Of a stretch of 38,852 nucleotides of DNA, positions 16,499 through 24,111 are shown in pieces. How positions within the stretch are numbered: position 1 is the first letter of the stretch; every line of letters begins with the position of its first letter. Source of the DNA: an uncultured bacterium (GTDB lineage Bacteria; Latescibacterota; UBA2968; UBA8231); assembly GCA_937942165.1 (NCBI GenBank), contig CALDFW010000191.1:1-38852 (forward strand), read 5' to 3'. The notes below the pieces were generated by a model. The model worked only from the letters and a program-made list of their open reading frames with translations. It did not search any database and had not been told where the DNA came from. The position numbers and the translations under genes are program-made.

Positions 16499-16639
16499 AC
16501 ATAAAAACTCACTGTACAACGAACGCCTGATGCATACCGCTACCTTTGGTCTGCCGCCTGCATTGATATAGATTTAAGCGGGCATCGCGCGCCTCTTTTA
16601 GGCCCGGTCCCGTTTCGCACTGGCACCAAAGGAATCCGC

Positions 16640-17248
16640 ATGCCACGCCAAATGCCGTCTAAACCCGAGCTTTCACACCGATGGCCAGCGCATCAACTGT
16701 TGGGGCTCGCCCTCTTCGTCCTGCTGACAGCCTGCTCGGACAGCGATCAATCTGCTTCCAACGCAGTCGAATTTACGCGCTGGACCAACCCCGTTACCGA
16801 CGCAGTTGTCGAGCTGCCCGAAGGATGGCGCCACAGTCCAGATACGGCGACCAGCGGCCAAACCGTCGTCGGCTACTTTCTGCCGCGCTACGCTTGGATG
16901 AAGGGCGAGTACGGGCATATTAGCCTGCACTACGAAGACCTATCGGATAATCCGCTCAGCATAGAAGAGTACAGCGAGCGCCTGGCTGCCTACCTGCAGC
17001 GCCAAGCAGAAAGCATCACGCAGACGGTCTATTCCAAGGGGTCTGAAGTAGAGAAGGCGCATTTCGAAGTAGAGACGATTTACCAGCGCAAGCGCAAGGT
17101 GCTGCGCTGCCTAGTCTGGACGCGCGGCGACGGACACTTCTGGTATGCCATTACCGAACTGCTGGCCAGCGACCGAGCCTTTATTGCCCAAGCCACGCCC
17201 ATCGTCGATTTACTCGTAGAGAGCGTCGCGCCTAAACCCGCACCTTGA
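16640..17248 (+). CDS. Hypothetical lipoprotein
   Basis: A 202-aa protein with a signal peptide of basic start, hydrophobic stretch (LLGLALFVLLT) and lipobox LTAC with Cys32 as the lipidation site, so it is probably anchored to a membrane facing the periplasm or outside. The mature part is about 170 residues of mixed alpha/beta character (ELPEGWRHSP, GYFLPRYAWMKGEYGHISLHYEDL, RKVLRCLVWTRGDGHFWYAITE) resembling the small beta-sheet folds of PsbP/Mog1-like or DUF1795-type proteins. That similarity is by eye and not secure. AAGGA lies six bases before the ATG. Its 3' end overlaps the 3' end of the opposing YhcH-family gene by 17 bases. Confidence 0.65.
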   Translation: MPRQMPSKPELSHRWPAHQLLGLALFVLLTACSDSDQSASNAVEFTRWTNPVTDAVVELPEGWRHSPDTATSGQTVVGYFLPRYAWMKGEYGHISLHYEDLSDNPLSIEEYSERLAAYLQRQAESITQTVYSKGSEVEKAHFEVETIYQRKRKVLRCLVWTRGDGHFWYAITELLASDRAFIAQATPIVDLLVESVAPKPAP

Positions 17249-17678
17249 CGACGACCTTCTTAACCGGCTGCGACACGTCGATGGCCATACCCGGCATATG
17301 CGCATCCTGCGGCTTTAGAATGGTAAAATAGCCGGCGCGCAGAGTGTAGAACTCTCCCACACCTTCCAGCGTATAGAAATCTTTTTCCTCGTCGTAGGGA
17401 TTGGCCTCCATGCCCTCGACCGGACGATATCCCATATGTTCGATGCCGGATGCTACGTACTGCACGTCGAGGTAGGCGTGGTGCGCCTCCCAGAAGCCCT
17501 CGCTCTTGGGCTTGGAGTCGTATTCCTGCACTAGTGCATAGACCGCATCGCCGTCTATATCGTAGCGATCGGGTGCCACCTGATTAAAGTCCGTCTCCTG
17601 CAGATAGCGCAGCGCCTTCTCAATACCCGCACCCAGCGCGTAGTACTGTGCGGCGTTTTTCAGATCGTCGACAATCAT
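17232..17678 (-). CDS. YhcH/YjgK/YiaL family protein
   Basis: A 148-aa cytoplasmic protein with a cupin-like beta-barrel of the YhcH/YjgK/YiaL (DUF386) family. Diagnostic segments are EAHHAYLDVQYV (His66-His67, Asp71) and FTILKPQDAHMPG (His127), which hold the family's presumed metal site; length is normal. Family members are linked to sugar metabolism, for example sialic acid (YhcH) and the EbgC beta-subunit of an evolved beta-galactosidase, and may act on anomeric or epimeric sugar forms. GGAGGAGA precedes the ATG by three to four bases. The gene overlaps the lipoprotein gene tail to tail and has a CGCGC hairpin/CTACA element upstream. Confidence 0.9.
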   Translation of the reverse strand: MIVDDLKNAAQYYALGAGIEKALRYLQETDFNQVAPDRYDIDGDAVYALVQEYDSKPKSEGFWEAHHAYLDVQYVASGIEHMGYRPVEGMEANPYDEEKDFYTLEGVGEFYTLRAGYFTILKPQDAHMPGMAIDVSQPVKKVVVKVRV

Positions 17679-17713
17679 ACTCTCCTCCGTAGATGTTTCA
17701 GTTTTATCACAGA

Positions 17714-17732
17714 CGCGCGAAGCGCGCTACAC
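17714..17732. repeat. Small GC hairpin with CTACA, copy 1
   Basis: CGCGC-GAA-GCGCG (17714-17726) followed by CTACAC, in the region between the minus-strand YhcH gene and the plus-strand C39-like gene. A second element with the same stem and flank lies at 25362. Could be an interspersed palindromic repeat or a regulatory hairpin. Confidence 0.4.
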
Positions 17733-17812
17733 ATGGCCCTTCGTCTTAGACGGCTCAACCGGCGGCCGTCAGAGAAAAAACTTTACGCATAACCTACTTA
17801 CTTCACAACTAT

Positions 17813-17841
17813 TTGACGCCCCGTAGGACACCTGCCACAAT
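17813..17841 (+). promoter_or_regulatory. Possible promoter for the C39-like peptidase cluster
   Basis: TTGACG (17813-17818, 5/6) and CACAAT (17836-17841, 4/6) with a 17-base spacer, ending 53 bases before the ATG at 17895. Pattern only. Confidence 0.32.
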
Positions 17842-17894
17842 CGCTTAGCACGCCTTTTGCAAACCTTGCTACCGTTCGCATAACGTCTTCTGAG

Positions 17895-18473
17895 ATGCAC
17901 AGGCGGGAGTATAGTCCAATCGGCATAATAGGGTGGCGCACCGTCGCGCCCAGCGCAGTTTTGCTCTTTGGCGTCGCACTGCTAGCCGCAGTTTGCTACC
18001 GCGTTTATCATCCCGACACGCCAGGAGACGTTCGGCGCCACTGGGCAGCCTTGCTAAGGGGAGCGCAGTACCGAGGGCTACTAGACGTCACGCTACAGAC
18101 GCACCAGACCAACTGCGGACCGGCCGCGCTACACATGGCACTGGCCAGCCTGGGAATCGACCGCTCGCTTGCCGAGATCGAAGCGTTCGCAGGCACCAAC
18201 CGCAGCGGCACATCGCTCTTTGCCCTAAAACAGTATGCAGAACGGCAAGGAGCACGCACGTCCCTATGGCGCTTAAATCTGAGCGGTCTGGTGGCGCGAA
18301 ACGGGCTGCCGACGATCGCCTTTGTCAGGGAAAACCATTTTGTCGTCATAGACTCTGTCAAACCGGACGGCAGCGTGCTGCTGCGCGATCCAGCTATAGG
18401 ACGGCTGCACATGAAGCGCACTGCATGGGAGCAGATTTGGCGGGGCGAAGTCATGCTGCTCAGCGTGCCGTGA
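17895..18473 (+). CDS. Membrane-anchored C39-like cysteine peptidase
   Basis: A 192-aa protein with one N-terminal membrane segment (about residues 16-36) and a papain-like C39 domain (about 60-190). The catalytic set is visible: Gln68 as the oxyanion residue six before Cys74 in QTNCGPAALHMAL, His148 in NHFVVIDSV and Asp165 in LLRDPAIG. C39 domains normally cleave leader peptides after double-glycine motifs and are usually fused to an ABC exporter; here the domain is alone and tethered, probably facing the periplasm. It is followed at 63 bases by a small exported protein and then a CPBP protease, which suggests a protein-processing unit. The ribosome site is weak, so a slightly later start is possible. 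Confidence 0.75.
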   Translation: MHRREYSPIGIIGWRTVAPSAVLLFGVALLAAVCYRVYHPDTPGDVRRHWAALLRGAQYRGLLDVTLQTHQTNCGPAALHMALASLGIDRSLAEIEAFAGTNRSGTSLFALKQYAERQGARTSLWRLNLSGLVARNGLPTIAFVRENHFVVIDSVKPDGSVLLRDPAIGRLHMKRTAWEQIWRGEVMLLSVP

Positions 18474-18536
18474 CACCCTTTTCACCGTGTGGAGGGACGG
18501 AATTCTCTCACGACCGGGACCCATAAAGGAGCATAC

Positions 18537-18818
18537 ATGATCAGACACATCACCATCAGACGGACCTGCGCAGCGCTCATGGCAGTGGGGCTCTTAGCCC
18601 AGTGCACCGTGCCTAAACACGGCGCAATACCCGCCAAACCAATCGCTGCGTGGGAAGCGCAGCAAATAAAGGGGAGCGCGCTGGGCGTGGTCTCCATACC
18701 GTGGTCCATCTACATAGCTGCACTAACGGTCGATGCCGCATTTATAACTAGCATGGTAAACCTATTCATAGAATCCAGTAAAGCCGCAGAGGACAAAAAG
18801 CCCGTAGGCGCTCTGTAA
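18537..18818 (+). CDS. Small putative exported or lipid-anchored protein
   Basis: A 94-aa protein with no family I recognise. AAAGGAG sits six bases before ATG at 18537, so I reject the in-frame GTG at 18489. A signal-like N-terminus (Arg8-Arg9, hydrophobic 11-21) ends in LLAQC with Cys23; Gln at -1 is unusual for a lipobox, so lipidation is uncertain. Residues about 46-77 are hydrophobic (SIPWSIYIAALTVDAAF followed by another apolar stretch), perhaps a membrane segment, and the tail is charged (EDKKP). It lies between a C39-like peptidase and a CPBP protease gene and may be their substrate or partner, but it has no Gly-Gly cleavage motif. Function unknown. Confidence 0.6.
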   Translation: MIRHITIRRTCAALMAVGLLAQCTVPKHGAIPAKPIAAWEAQQIKGSALGVVSIPWSIYIAALTVDAAFITSMVNLFIESSKAAEDKKPVGAL

Positions 18819-18859
18819 GAAACGCGGGAAAGCACAGTATACCACACGGTGAATAGGCC

Positions 18860-18893
18860 GAGCTGCCGGCATCCGTCACGGGGCCGGCAGCTC
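18860..18893. repeat. Perfect 11-bp hairpin GAGCTGCCGGC / GCCGGCAGCTC
   Basis: Arms 18860-18870 and 18883-18893 flank a 12-base loop, 41 bases after the small-protein stop. The stem is strong, but no T-tract follows on either strand, so it is not a standard intrinsic terminator. It could attenuate or stabilise the transcript between the small gene and the CPBP gene. Confidence 0.6.
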
Positions 18894-18966
18894 TGAGCCT
18901 AGCCGGTTCCGCACACCATTGGGCGACGGGTTGAGATCGCCTTTAAAAACGGACGAGAATAACGCC

Positions 18967-19776
18967 ATGACAGATAGGCCGCAGATCCACTCCATACAGA
19001 TAGGCGATAGAGCATTCACCCGCATGCTCAGCCTGCCCTTTATTCGCACGCACTGTGGGGCAGCCAGCGCGCTCGTTCTTTGTGGGGCCGCGTACTTTTT
19101 CCTACCCGTGCTCGAACGCGTTACCGTGCAGGCCTTCAGCCCAAAGCAGTATGTCCTTTTTTATCAGCACATCCTCCTCGCCGCGCTCTTAACGGTTTTG
19201 GTCTGCGCGCTGTCCCACATAGAGCGAATCCCCCTGAGCGCACAAGCGCTGGGGCTCTCGCTCCGCATTCCGCGCGAGAGAAAAAACTTTGTGCTGCCCT
19301 ACGTCACACTCATGGCGCTAGCGAGCCTGTCTATCAGCCTATTCCTAGGCTACTTCAAATACAAAGGCGTTCCCATACACCAGCTTGTCCTCCCGCTGCC
19401 CGTCGAGCTTTTATCGCTGCGTGCGGCAGACGGTCCGGGCGAGCATCTACTGGCGATACTTCCTTATGCCATAAGCGTGCTCGTCTTATCACCTATCGTA
19501 GAGGAAATATACTTCACGGGAATCGTTTTCCCGGCGCTGCGCAACCGGCTTGGCCTCGTGGCCGGAGCCTGTCTTACCGCATCTATTTTTGCGCTGTTTC
19601 ACCCGAGTGCCAACGTGCTGTCCGACGGAACATGGATACCCTTCTTTGTCATCGCCGGCGCACAGCTCACCTCCTGTGCACTCTACCAGGGCACGCGCTC
19701 GCTCTACCCTTCTATCGCCTCGCACGCACTGCGCAACTTTACCGTCTTTTTTCTCGGAGTCAGCGCACTGTATTAG
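18967..19776 (+). CDS. CPBP family intramembrane glutamic endopeptidase
   Basis: A 269-aa polytopic membrane protein with about seven to eight hydrophobic segments. The CPBP (Abi/Rce1-like) motifs are present in order: Glu179-Glu180 (VEEIYFTG), His212 in FALFHPSAN and HALRN (His253, Asn257). The first motif is normally EExxxR; here the Arg position is Thr184, which may alter activity. Members process prenylated or leader peptides, or give immunity to bacteriocins. I start at ATG 18967 rather than the in-frame upstream codon at 18919, which would run through the end of the hairpin leader without a ribosome site. It is the last gene of the C39/small protein/CPBP group and converges on the dehydrogenase gene. 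Confidence 0.82.
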   Translation: MTDRPQIHSIQIGDRAFTRMLSLPFIRTHCGAASALVLCGAAYFFLPVLERVTVQAFSPKQYVLFYQHILLAALLTVLVCALSHIERIPLSAQALGLSLRIPRERKNFVLPYVTLMALASLSISLFLGYFKYKGVPIHQLVLPLPVELLSLRAADGPGEHLLAILPYAISVLVLSPIVEEIYFTGIVFPALRNRLGLVAGACLTASIFALFHPSANVLSDGTWIPFFVIAGAQLTSCALYQGTRSLYPSIASHALRNFTVFFLGVSALY

Positions 19777-19817
19777 TCGGCGCGCTGTGGGTGCTGTGGG
19801 ATCGTACGGAGCGTGGT

Positions 19818-20723
19818 TTAAGCTTGGCTGCCGAGCTCAAAGTCGGCCATGCGCTCGAGGACCTTTAAAATGGCGATGTGATCGGCCTGAGCGTCACCGT
19901 GCGCCAAACAGCTGTTGTATAGCTGCCATGCGTTGGTCGCGCTCGGCAGCACCATGCCCAATTCCTTGGCTGCGCTGACGGCCAACCCCAAATCTTTTTG
20001 CTGCAGCTCTGCGCGAAAGCTCTGCTCAAAGTTTCGCTCCAGCATGCGCTGGCCGTGGTTTTCCAAAATGAGAGAGTGGGCCGCACCGCCCATGAGCGCC
20101 TGGCGCACCTTGTGTGGGTCGGCCCCTGCCCTGGCGGCAAAGAGCAAAGCCTCGGCCACCGCTTCTACCGTGATGCCAACGATAATTTGGTTGGCTACCT
20201 TGCACACCTGACCATCGCCGTTGCGCGTGCCGATCAGCGTGACCGTGCTGCCCATCACGTCAAAAAGCGGTTTGATCTGGGCGAACGCGTCTTCTGGACC
20301 GCCCACCATAATAGTCAGTTCGCCGGTTTCTGCGCGCCCCGCGCCCCCAGAAACCGGCGCGTCCAAATAGGCACATTCCAGCGCGTTTATGCGGTGCGCA
20401 AAATCGATGGTTGCCGTTGGCGAAATAGAGCTCATATCGACGACCGTCTGGCCGGGCTCTAGTCCGTTGGCCACGCCGTCCTCGGCAAAGAGCACCGTTT
20501 CCACGTCAGGCGTATCAGGCACCATCACAACGACGATATCAGATGCGCGGGCGACTTCGCAATTGGTCGGCTTAACCCGAGCGCCGCCGTCGAGCAGATC
20601 CTCAGGCAGCGGAGGATCAAAGTCGACCAAGACCAGTTCGTAGCCGGCTGCCTGCAGGTTGCGGGCCATGGGACAGCCCATAATGCCCAGGCCGATAAAG
20701 CCTACAACAGGTTTATCGCTCAA
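19818..20723 (-). CDS. Beta-hydroxyacid dehydrogenase (tartronate semialdehyde reductase/3-hydroxyisobutyrate dehydrogenase-like)
   Basis: NAD(P)-dependent oxidoreductase of 301 aa. It has the cofactor motif FIGLGIMGCPMARNL (residues 9-23), the substrate-binding signature DAPVSGGAGRAETGEL (from Asp121) and the catalytic Lys175 with Asn179 in CKVANQI. The PVSGG/GxL pattern is closest to GarR-type enzymes that reduce tartronate semialdehyde to glycerate, but 3-hydroxyisobutyrate and 4-hydroxybutyrate relatives share it. The start is TTG at 20723 with AGGAGG eight bases upstream. It lies 12 bases after the PPC-domain gene and ends the minus-strand run that begins with DUF4432, which is consistent with a late step in acid-sugar degradation. 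Confidence 0.9.
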   Translation of the reverse strand: MSDKPVVGFIGLGIMGCPMARNLQAAGYELVLVDFDPPLPEDLLDGGARVKPTNCEVARASDIVVVMVPDTPDVETVLFAEDGVANGLEPGQTVVDMSSISPTATIDFAHRINALECAYLDAPVSGGAGRAETGELTIMVGGPEDAFAQIKPLFDVMGSTVTLIGTRNGDGQVCKVANQIIVGITVEAVAEALLFAARAGADPHKVRQALMGGAAHSLILENHGQRMLERNFEQSFRAELQQKDLGLAVSAAKELGMVLPSATNAWQLYNSCLAHGDAQADHIAILKVLERMADFELGSQA

Positions 20724-20735
20724 ACGTTTTTCCTC

Positions 20736-21155
20736 CTAGAGATCGCCCTCTTCTGCGATGGTATCCCAGCCGGCAATGCGCACGCTGTCTTCTATCTCGC
20801 CGATAGCGATATTGGCAAAAGTCAGCGCTAGAGTGCCCTCCTCCAGATGACCGCCAAAGCCGTTACGTTCATCGGAAAAATCAATGTGACAGTGCACTTT
20901 GCCGTCGAGAATAAATCCGTTGAACGAGCAAATGTCGAGCGGCTGAATGCTCTTGGGATAGCTCTCTTTGGGCGGCAGTTCGTTACTCATCACCACGTGA
21001 AAATGCGAGTGGCTGCAGGAGCCAAAACCGGTCAGGATCAGTCCATTTTTAAGGCCGTGCTCCTGGACGGCCTGACGCAGGCCCAGCAAAATATCTTCGC
21101 CCGGTGCAATGCGCACCAGCACCACTCGTTTCATACTCGTTTCACGCGAAATCAC
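20736..21155 (-). CDS. PPC (DUF296) domain protein
   Basis: A 139-aa single-domain protein of the PPC/DUF296 fold (plant and prokaryote conserved). Recognisable parts are GLRQAVQEHGLKNGLILTGFGS, the metal-binding HCHIDFSDE (two His) and GGHLEEGTLALTFANIAIGE. Bacterial members are trimeric, bind zinc or other ligands and have no proven common function, although some affect gene expression. The start is GTG at 21155 with AGAGGAG six bases upstream; the internal ATG (Met8) lacks a site. Twelve bases separate it from the hydroxyacid dehydrogenase gene and 95 from the upstream GH29 gene, so it probably belongs to the same transcript. A sugar-acid or metabolite-binding role would be a guess. Confidence 0.85.
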   Translation of the reverse strand: MISRETSMKRVVLVRIAPGEDILLGLRQAVQEHGLKNGLILTGFGSCSHSHFHVVMSNELPPKESYPKSIQPLDICSFNGFILDGKVHCHIDFSDERNGFGGHLEEGTLALTFANIAIGEIEDSVRIAGWDTIAEEGDL

Positions 21156-21250
21156 GGCAATCTCCTCTGGTTATGCGGCACCACACAGTCGCGGCGCACG
21201 ATCTCACTCTGTATGCATCACGCAGGATTGGGAAAACACAGAACAGGCCC

Positions 21251-22624
21251 TCAGGGCGCGCAAAAGAGACCAATGCGACGCAGCCGAACGGGGGCGCGCG
21301 ACGCTTCGATGCGCAGGCGAACGCGCCGTACTACAACGCGACTGAAACGCTCCAAACGCTTGTAGCCGATACAGCCTCCGCGAACTATTTCCTTCCACTG
21401 GCCGTCGTGCCAACCCTCTAGGACGAAGCGTTCGACGCGCTGGCCCTCTTCAATGGCCTCCTGCAGCAGCAGGCGATCAACCGTCTTCTCAGCGCCCAGA
21501 TCTAGCGCCAGCTCATCAACGTCTGACCCGGCAGACCAATATGTATCCCACGCACCGTCCACGGCCGCGTCCCCCCCTTGCGCGGTGCGCGCTACATCTT
21601 GGTCAAACGTTGCGTCAAGGGCGGCGCGCAGCTCCTTCAAGCGAGCGACATCGTTTTCGTGAAAGAGGCCGCGCTGATCCGGAGGCACGTTGAGCAGCAG
21701 CACGCTGTTGCGTCCGACGGACCGGTAGTAAATGTCCAGCAGATGATCGAGGGACTTAACCTGCAGGTCCTGCGAGGCGTGGTAAAACCAGCCCGGCCGG
21801 ATTGATACATCGCACTCGGCCGGGTACCAAAAGGTTACTTCGTTCTCTGCCAGATTATCGCGGCTGCCCAAATCGTTGGCACCGTTGTCCACCTCGAGAA
21901 AGTCAACGCCGCGCTCGCCCTGACCGCGCGGACCGGACACTACGCTCCACTCGTCATCGCGCGCCAGACCCGACTCGTTGCCCACCCAACGCACGTCCGG
22001 CCCGCAGATAGCGATGGCCGCCTCGGGCTGAAGCTGACGCACGAGCGCGTAGTAGCTATCCCAGTCGTACTCTTGCCGTTTGCCGTTGGGTCCCTCGCCG
22101 CAGGCACCGTCAAACCACACCTCTGCTATGGGTCCGTAGTTGCTCAACAGCTCGCCCAGCTGCGCACGAAAAAAGGCGTTATACGCAGGTGAGTCGCCGT
22201 AGCTGCATTCGTGGCGATCCCACGGCGAACAGTAAATGCCGAATTTCAATCCGGCGCGGGCACACGCCGCACTAACTTCGGCTACAACGTCTCCACGTCC
22301 GTCGCGCCACGGGCTATTTTTTAGCGAGTGCTCGGTGTGTGCGCTGGGCCACAGACAGAATCCGTCGTGATGCTTAGCCGTAAGAATAAGCAGCTTTATA
22401 CCGGCGTCGCAGCAAGCGCCCACCCACTGGTCCGCATCAAACTCCGTCGGATTAAAGAGTGCGGGATCTTCCGCGCCGTCTCCCCACTCGCGATCGGTAA
22501 ACGTATTGATACCAAAGTGGGCAAACGCGATATACTCCAACCGCTGCCAAGCCAGCTGGCGCGCCGTCGGGCGCGCCGCCAGCGCGCGCGCTAAGACGCG
22601 GTCATTATCCTGTGAATCTGCCAT
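21251..22624 (-). CDS. Alpha-L-fucosidase family GH29 with C-terminal discoidin-like domain
   Basis: Hydrolyses terminal alpha-L-fucose in the GH29 retaining mechanism. The 457-aa protein has FAHFGINTFTDREWGDG, AKHHDGFCLW (His85-His86), GIYCSPWDRHE and the nucleophile Asp172 in EVWFDGACGEG, giving a (beta/alpha)8 barrel to about residue 340, then a beta-sandwich (about 345-455) like an F5/8-type C or CBM32 module. The FDGACGEGP pattern resembles the alpha-1,3/1,4-specific subfamily, as inference. There is no signal peptide, unlike the second GH29 in this window. It follows the phosphatase gene by nine bases; the ribosome site before ATG is poor, suggesting translational coupling. Confidence 0.93.
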   Translation of the reverse strand: MADSQDNDRVLARALAARPTARQLAWQRLEYIAFAHFGINTFTDREWGDGAEDPALFNPTEFDADQWVGACCDAGIKLLILTAKHHDGFCLWPSAHTEHSLKNSPWRDGRGDVVAEVSAACARAGLKFGIYCSPWDRHECSYGDSPAYNAFFRAQLGELLSNYGPIAEVWFDGACGEGPNGKRQEYDWDSYYALVRQLQPEAAIAICGPDVRWVGNESGLARDDEWSVVSGPRGQGERGVDFLEVDNGANDLGSRDNLAENEVTFWYPAECDVSIRPGWFYHASQDLQVKSLDHLLDIYYRSVGRNSVLLLNVPPDQRGLFHENDVARLKELRAALDATFDQDVARTAQGGDAAVDGAWDTYWSAGSDVDELALDLGAEKTVDRLLLQEAIEEGQRVERFVLEGWHDGQWKEIVRGGCIGYKRLERFSRVVVRRVRLRIEASRAPVRLRRIGLFCAP

Positions 22625-22633
22625 AGAGCAAGC

Positions 22634-23965
22634 CTACTGCGCCGTCTTTTGACGCCGCCGTTCGCGCGCGTTGCGCGGCATTTTTTCCCGCAGCTGATTC
22701 ACGCCGTTTTCTCCCTTGGTCAGATTAAAGGCGTCGTAGAGCTCACCCGTAGCCGTATAGGCGCGGTAGACCAATTCGTCTCCGTCGACTTCGATGATTT
22801 GATAGAGCTGCGTGTCCTCGGCCACGCGGCGCATAAGCGGATGAACAGCGCTCTCATACATCTTGGGACCGCTGACTGAAACCACATATACCGTGCCGCT
22901 GTCGTCGTCGCGCACGCTCAACCCGCTGCGCACGTTGCGCGTGCGCCCGTAGGTATGGTCGTGTCCCTGTAGGACCAAATCCACTTCGTGGCGATCGATA
23001 ATGGGCATCCATAGGGCACGCAGATCGGCGTTGTCGCGACCAGCCGCTGCTGAAAAAATGGGATGGTGGAACGTCAGCACCGTCCAGTGCTGCGGGTTAT
23101 CGGCCAGCACGCCGTCGAGCCACGCGACCTGCTTTTCAAGCTGCTCGTTGGTATTGAGCACGACGATGCGCACGCCCTGATAGTCGACGTAATAGACCGT
23201 CTCTTCCAAGCCTTCCGGTCCGTGCGCTGGCAGGGCAAACTGCGGGCGCCAGTGCGTCGACAGGTGGCGCCCGCCATCCTCGTCGGATCCGTATTCGTGG
23301 TTGCCGGCCGCTGCAATACTCGGCAACATACCGTTGAGCCACCCACCCGCATTAAACCACTCGCCCCACTGCGCGTCGCGATTGTGGCGGTCGATCAAGT
23401 CTCCAGCGTGGACGATAAAGCGCGCATCGCTGGCGTGCTTGTAGGCCTGGCGAATTACGCGCGACCACTGCGACTTAACCTCTCGCTGCGCGTCGCCAAA
23501 GTAAATAAACGAAAACGGCTTGCGCTGACGGCTGGCCGTGCGAAACTGGAACCACTCACTCCAGTTGGCACCGTCGCCAACGCGATAGGCGTAAAGCGTT
23601 TCGGGTAGGAGTCCCTTAAACTCTGCGGAGTGATAGCTGGCCTCGCCCAAATCCGTCGATAGCTTCTGCGTAGTCGCCAACACCGTTACCGCATCATCTT
23701 GCATCCCCTCAATGCGGCCAAAGCCACCGTGCGGCGTGGCCACCGTGAGTTCAGCCACCGCGCTGTCGACGCGCGCGGCCGTGCGCCAGGTAACCGCCTG
23801 CGAGGTAGCCGGGTCGTCCGTCCACGTCAGCACAATCCGATCGGGCACATCGAGCGGACGGTGCAGCTCGGCTTCTGAAACGGGTTCCGGCGTGTGGGCG
23901 TGGACTGCTGCTACCTGCAGAGCAAACACCAGCGCAGACAGCGCGATCGTTATTGTGAAAAACAT
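22634..23965 (-). CDS. Exported purple-acid-phosphatase-like metallophosphoesterase
   Basis: A 443-aa protein with a signal peptide (residues 1-23, cleavage after VHA), a fibronectin-III-like purple acid phosphatase N-domain (about 40-143) and a calcineurin-like catalytic domain (about 150-345). Metal motifs are FGDAQ (Asp158), HAGDLID (Asp189), GNHEY (Asn222-His223), HHPIF (His300) and GHDHTYGR (His335, His337). It should be a periplasmic or secreted dinuclear metal phosphatase acting on phosphate esters. The Lys/Arg-rich C-terminus (ARERRRQKT) is notable. AAAGGA precedes the ATG. The GH29 gene follows after nine bases, so the two may release phosphate and fucose from one polymer, which is inference. 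Confidence 0.92.
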   Translation of the reverse strand: MFFTITIALSALVFALQVAAVHAHTPEPVSEAELHRPLDVPDRIVLTWTDDPATSQAVTWRTAARVDSAVAELTVATPHGGFGRIEGMQDDAVTVLATTQKLSTDLGEASYHSAEFKGLLPETLYAYRVGDGANWSEWFQFRTASRQRKPFSFIYFGDAQREVKSQWSRVIRQAYKHASDARFIVHAGDLIDRHNRDAQWGEWFNAGGWLNGMLPSIAAAGNHEYGSDEDGGRHLSTHWRPQFALPAHGPEGLEETVYYVDYQGVRIVVLNTNEQLEKQVAWLDGVLADNPQHWTVLTFHHPIFSAAAGRDNADLRALWMPIIDRHEVDLVLQGHDHTYGRTRNVRSGLSVRDDDSGTVYVVSVSGPKMYESAVHPLMRRVAEDTQLYQIIEVDGDELVYRAYTATGELYDAFNLTKGENGVNQLREKMPRNARERRRQKTAQ

Positions 23966-24111
23966 GCCATTCCTTTCGACGTTTACGGCGGTGCAATATC
24001 ACACCGCATTCAAAGAACGAATACGGGACGTGCACTTGGCAAGGCGCGCGCCATCACGCCGTGCCTCATAAAAAATGAACCGCTACAGAAGCCGACGACG
24101 ATGCGTTGGTC

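Noticed and set aside
19080-19868. 262-aa plus-strand open frame over the CPBP gene
   Set aside because: Out-of-frame shadow rich in Arg, Ala and Pro; the CPBP frame has the catalytic motifs and the ribosome site.
24038-24065. Imperfect hairpin GGCAAGGCG/CGCCGTGCC downstream of DUF4432
   Set aside because: One mismatch and, on the minus strand where it would matter, no T-tract after it; not a credible terminator.
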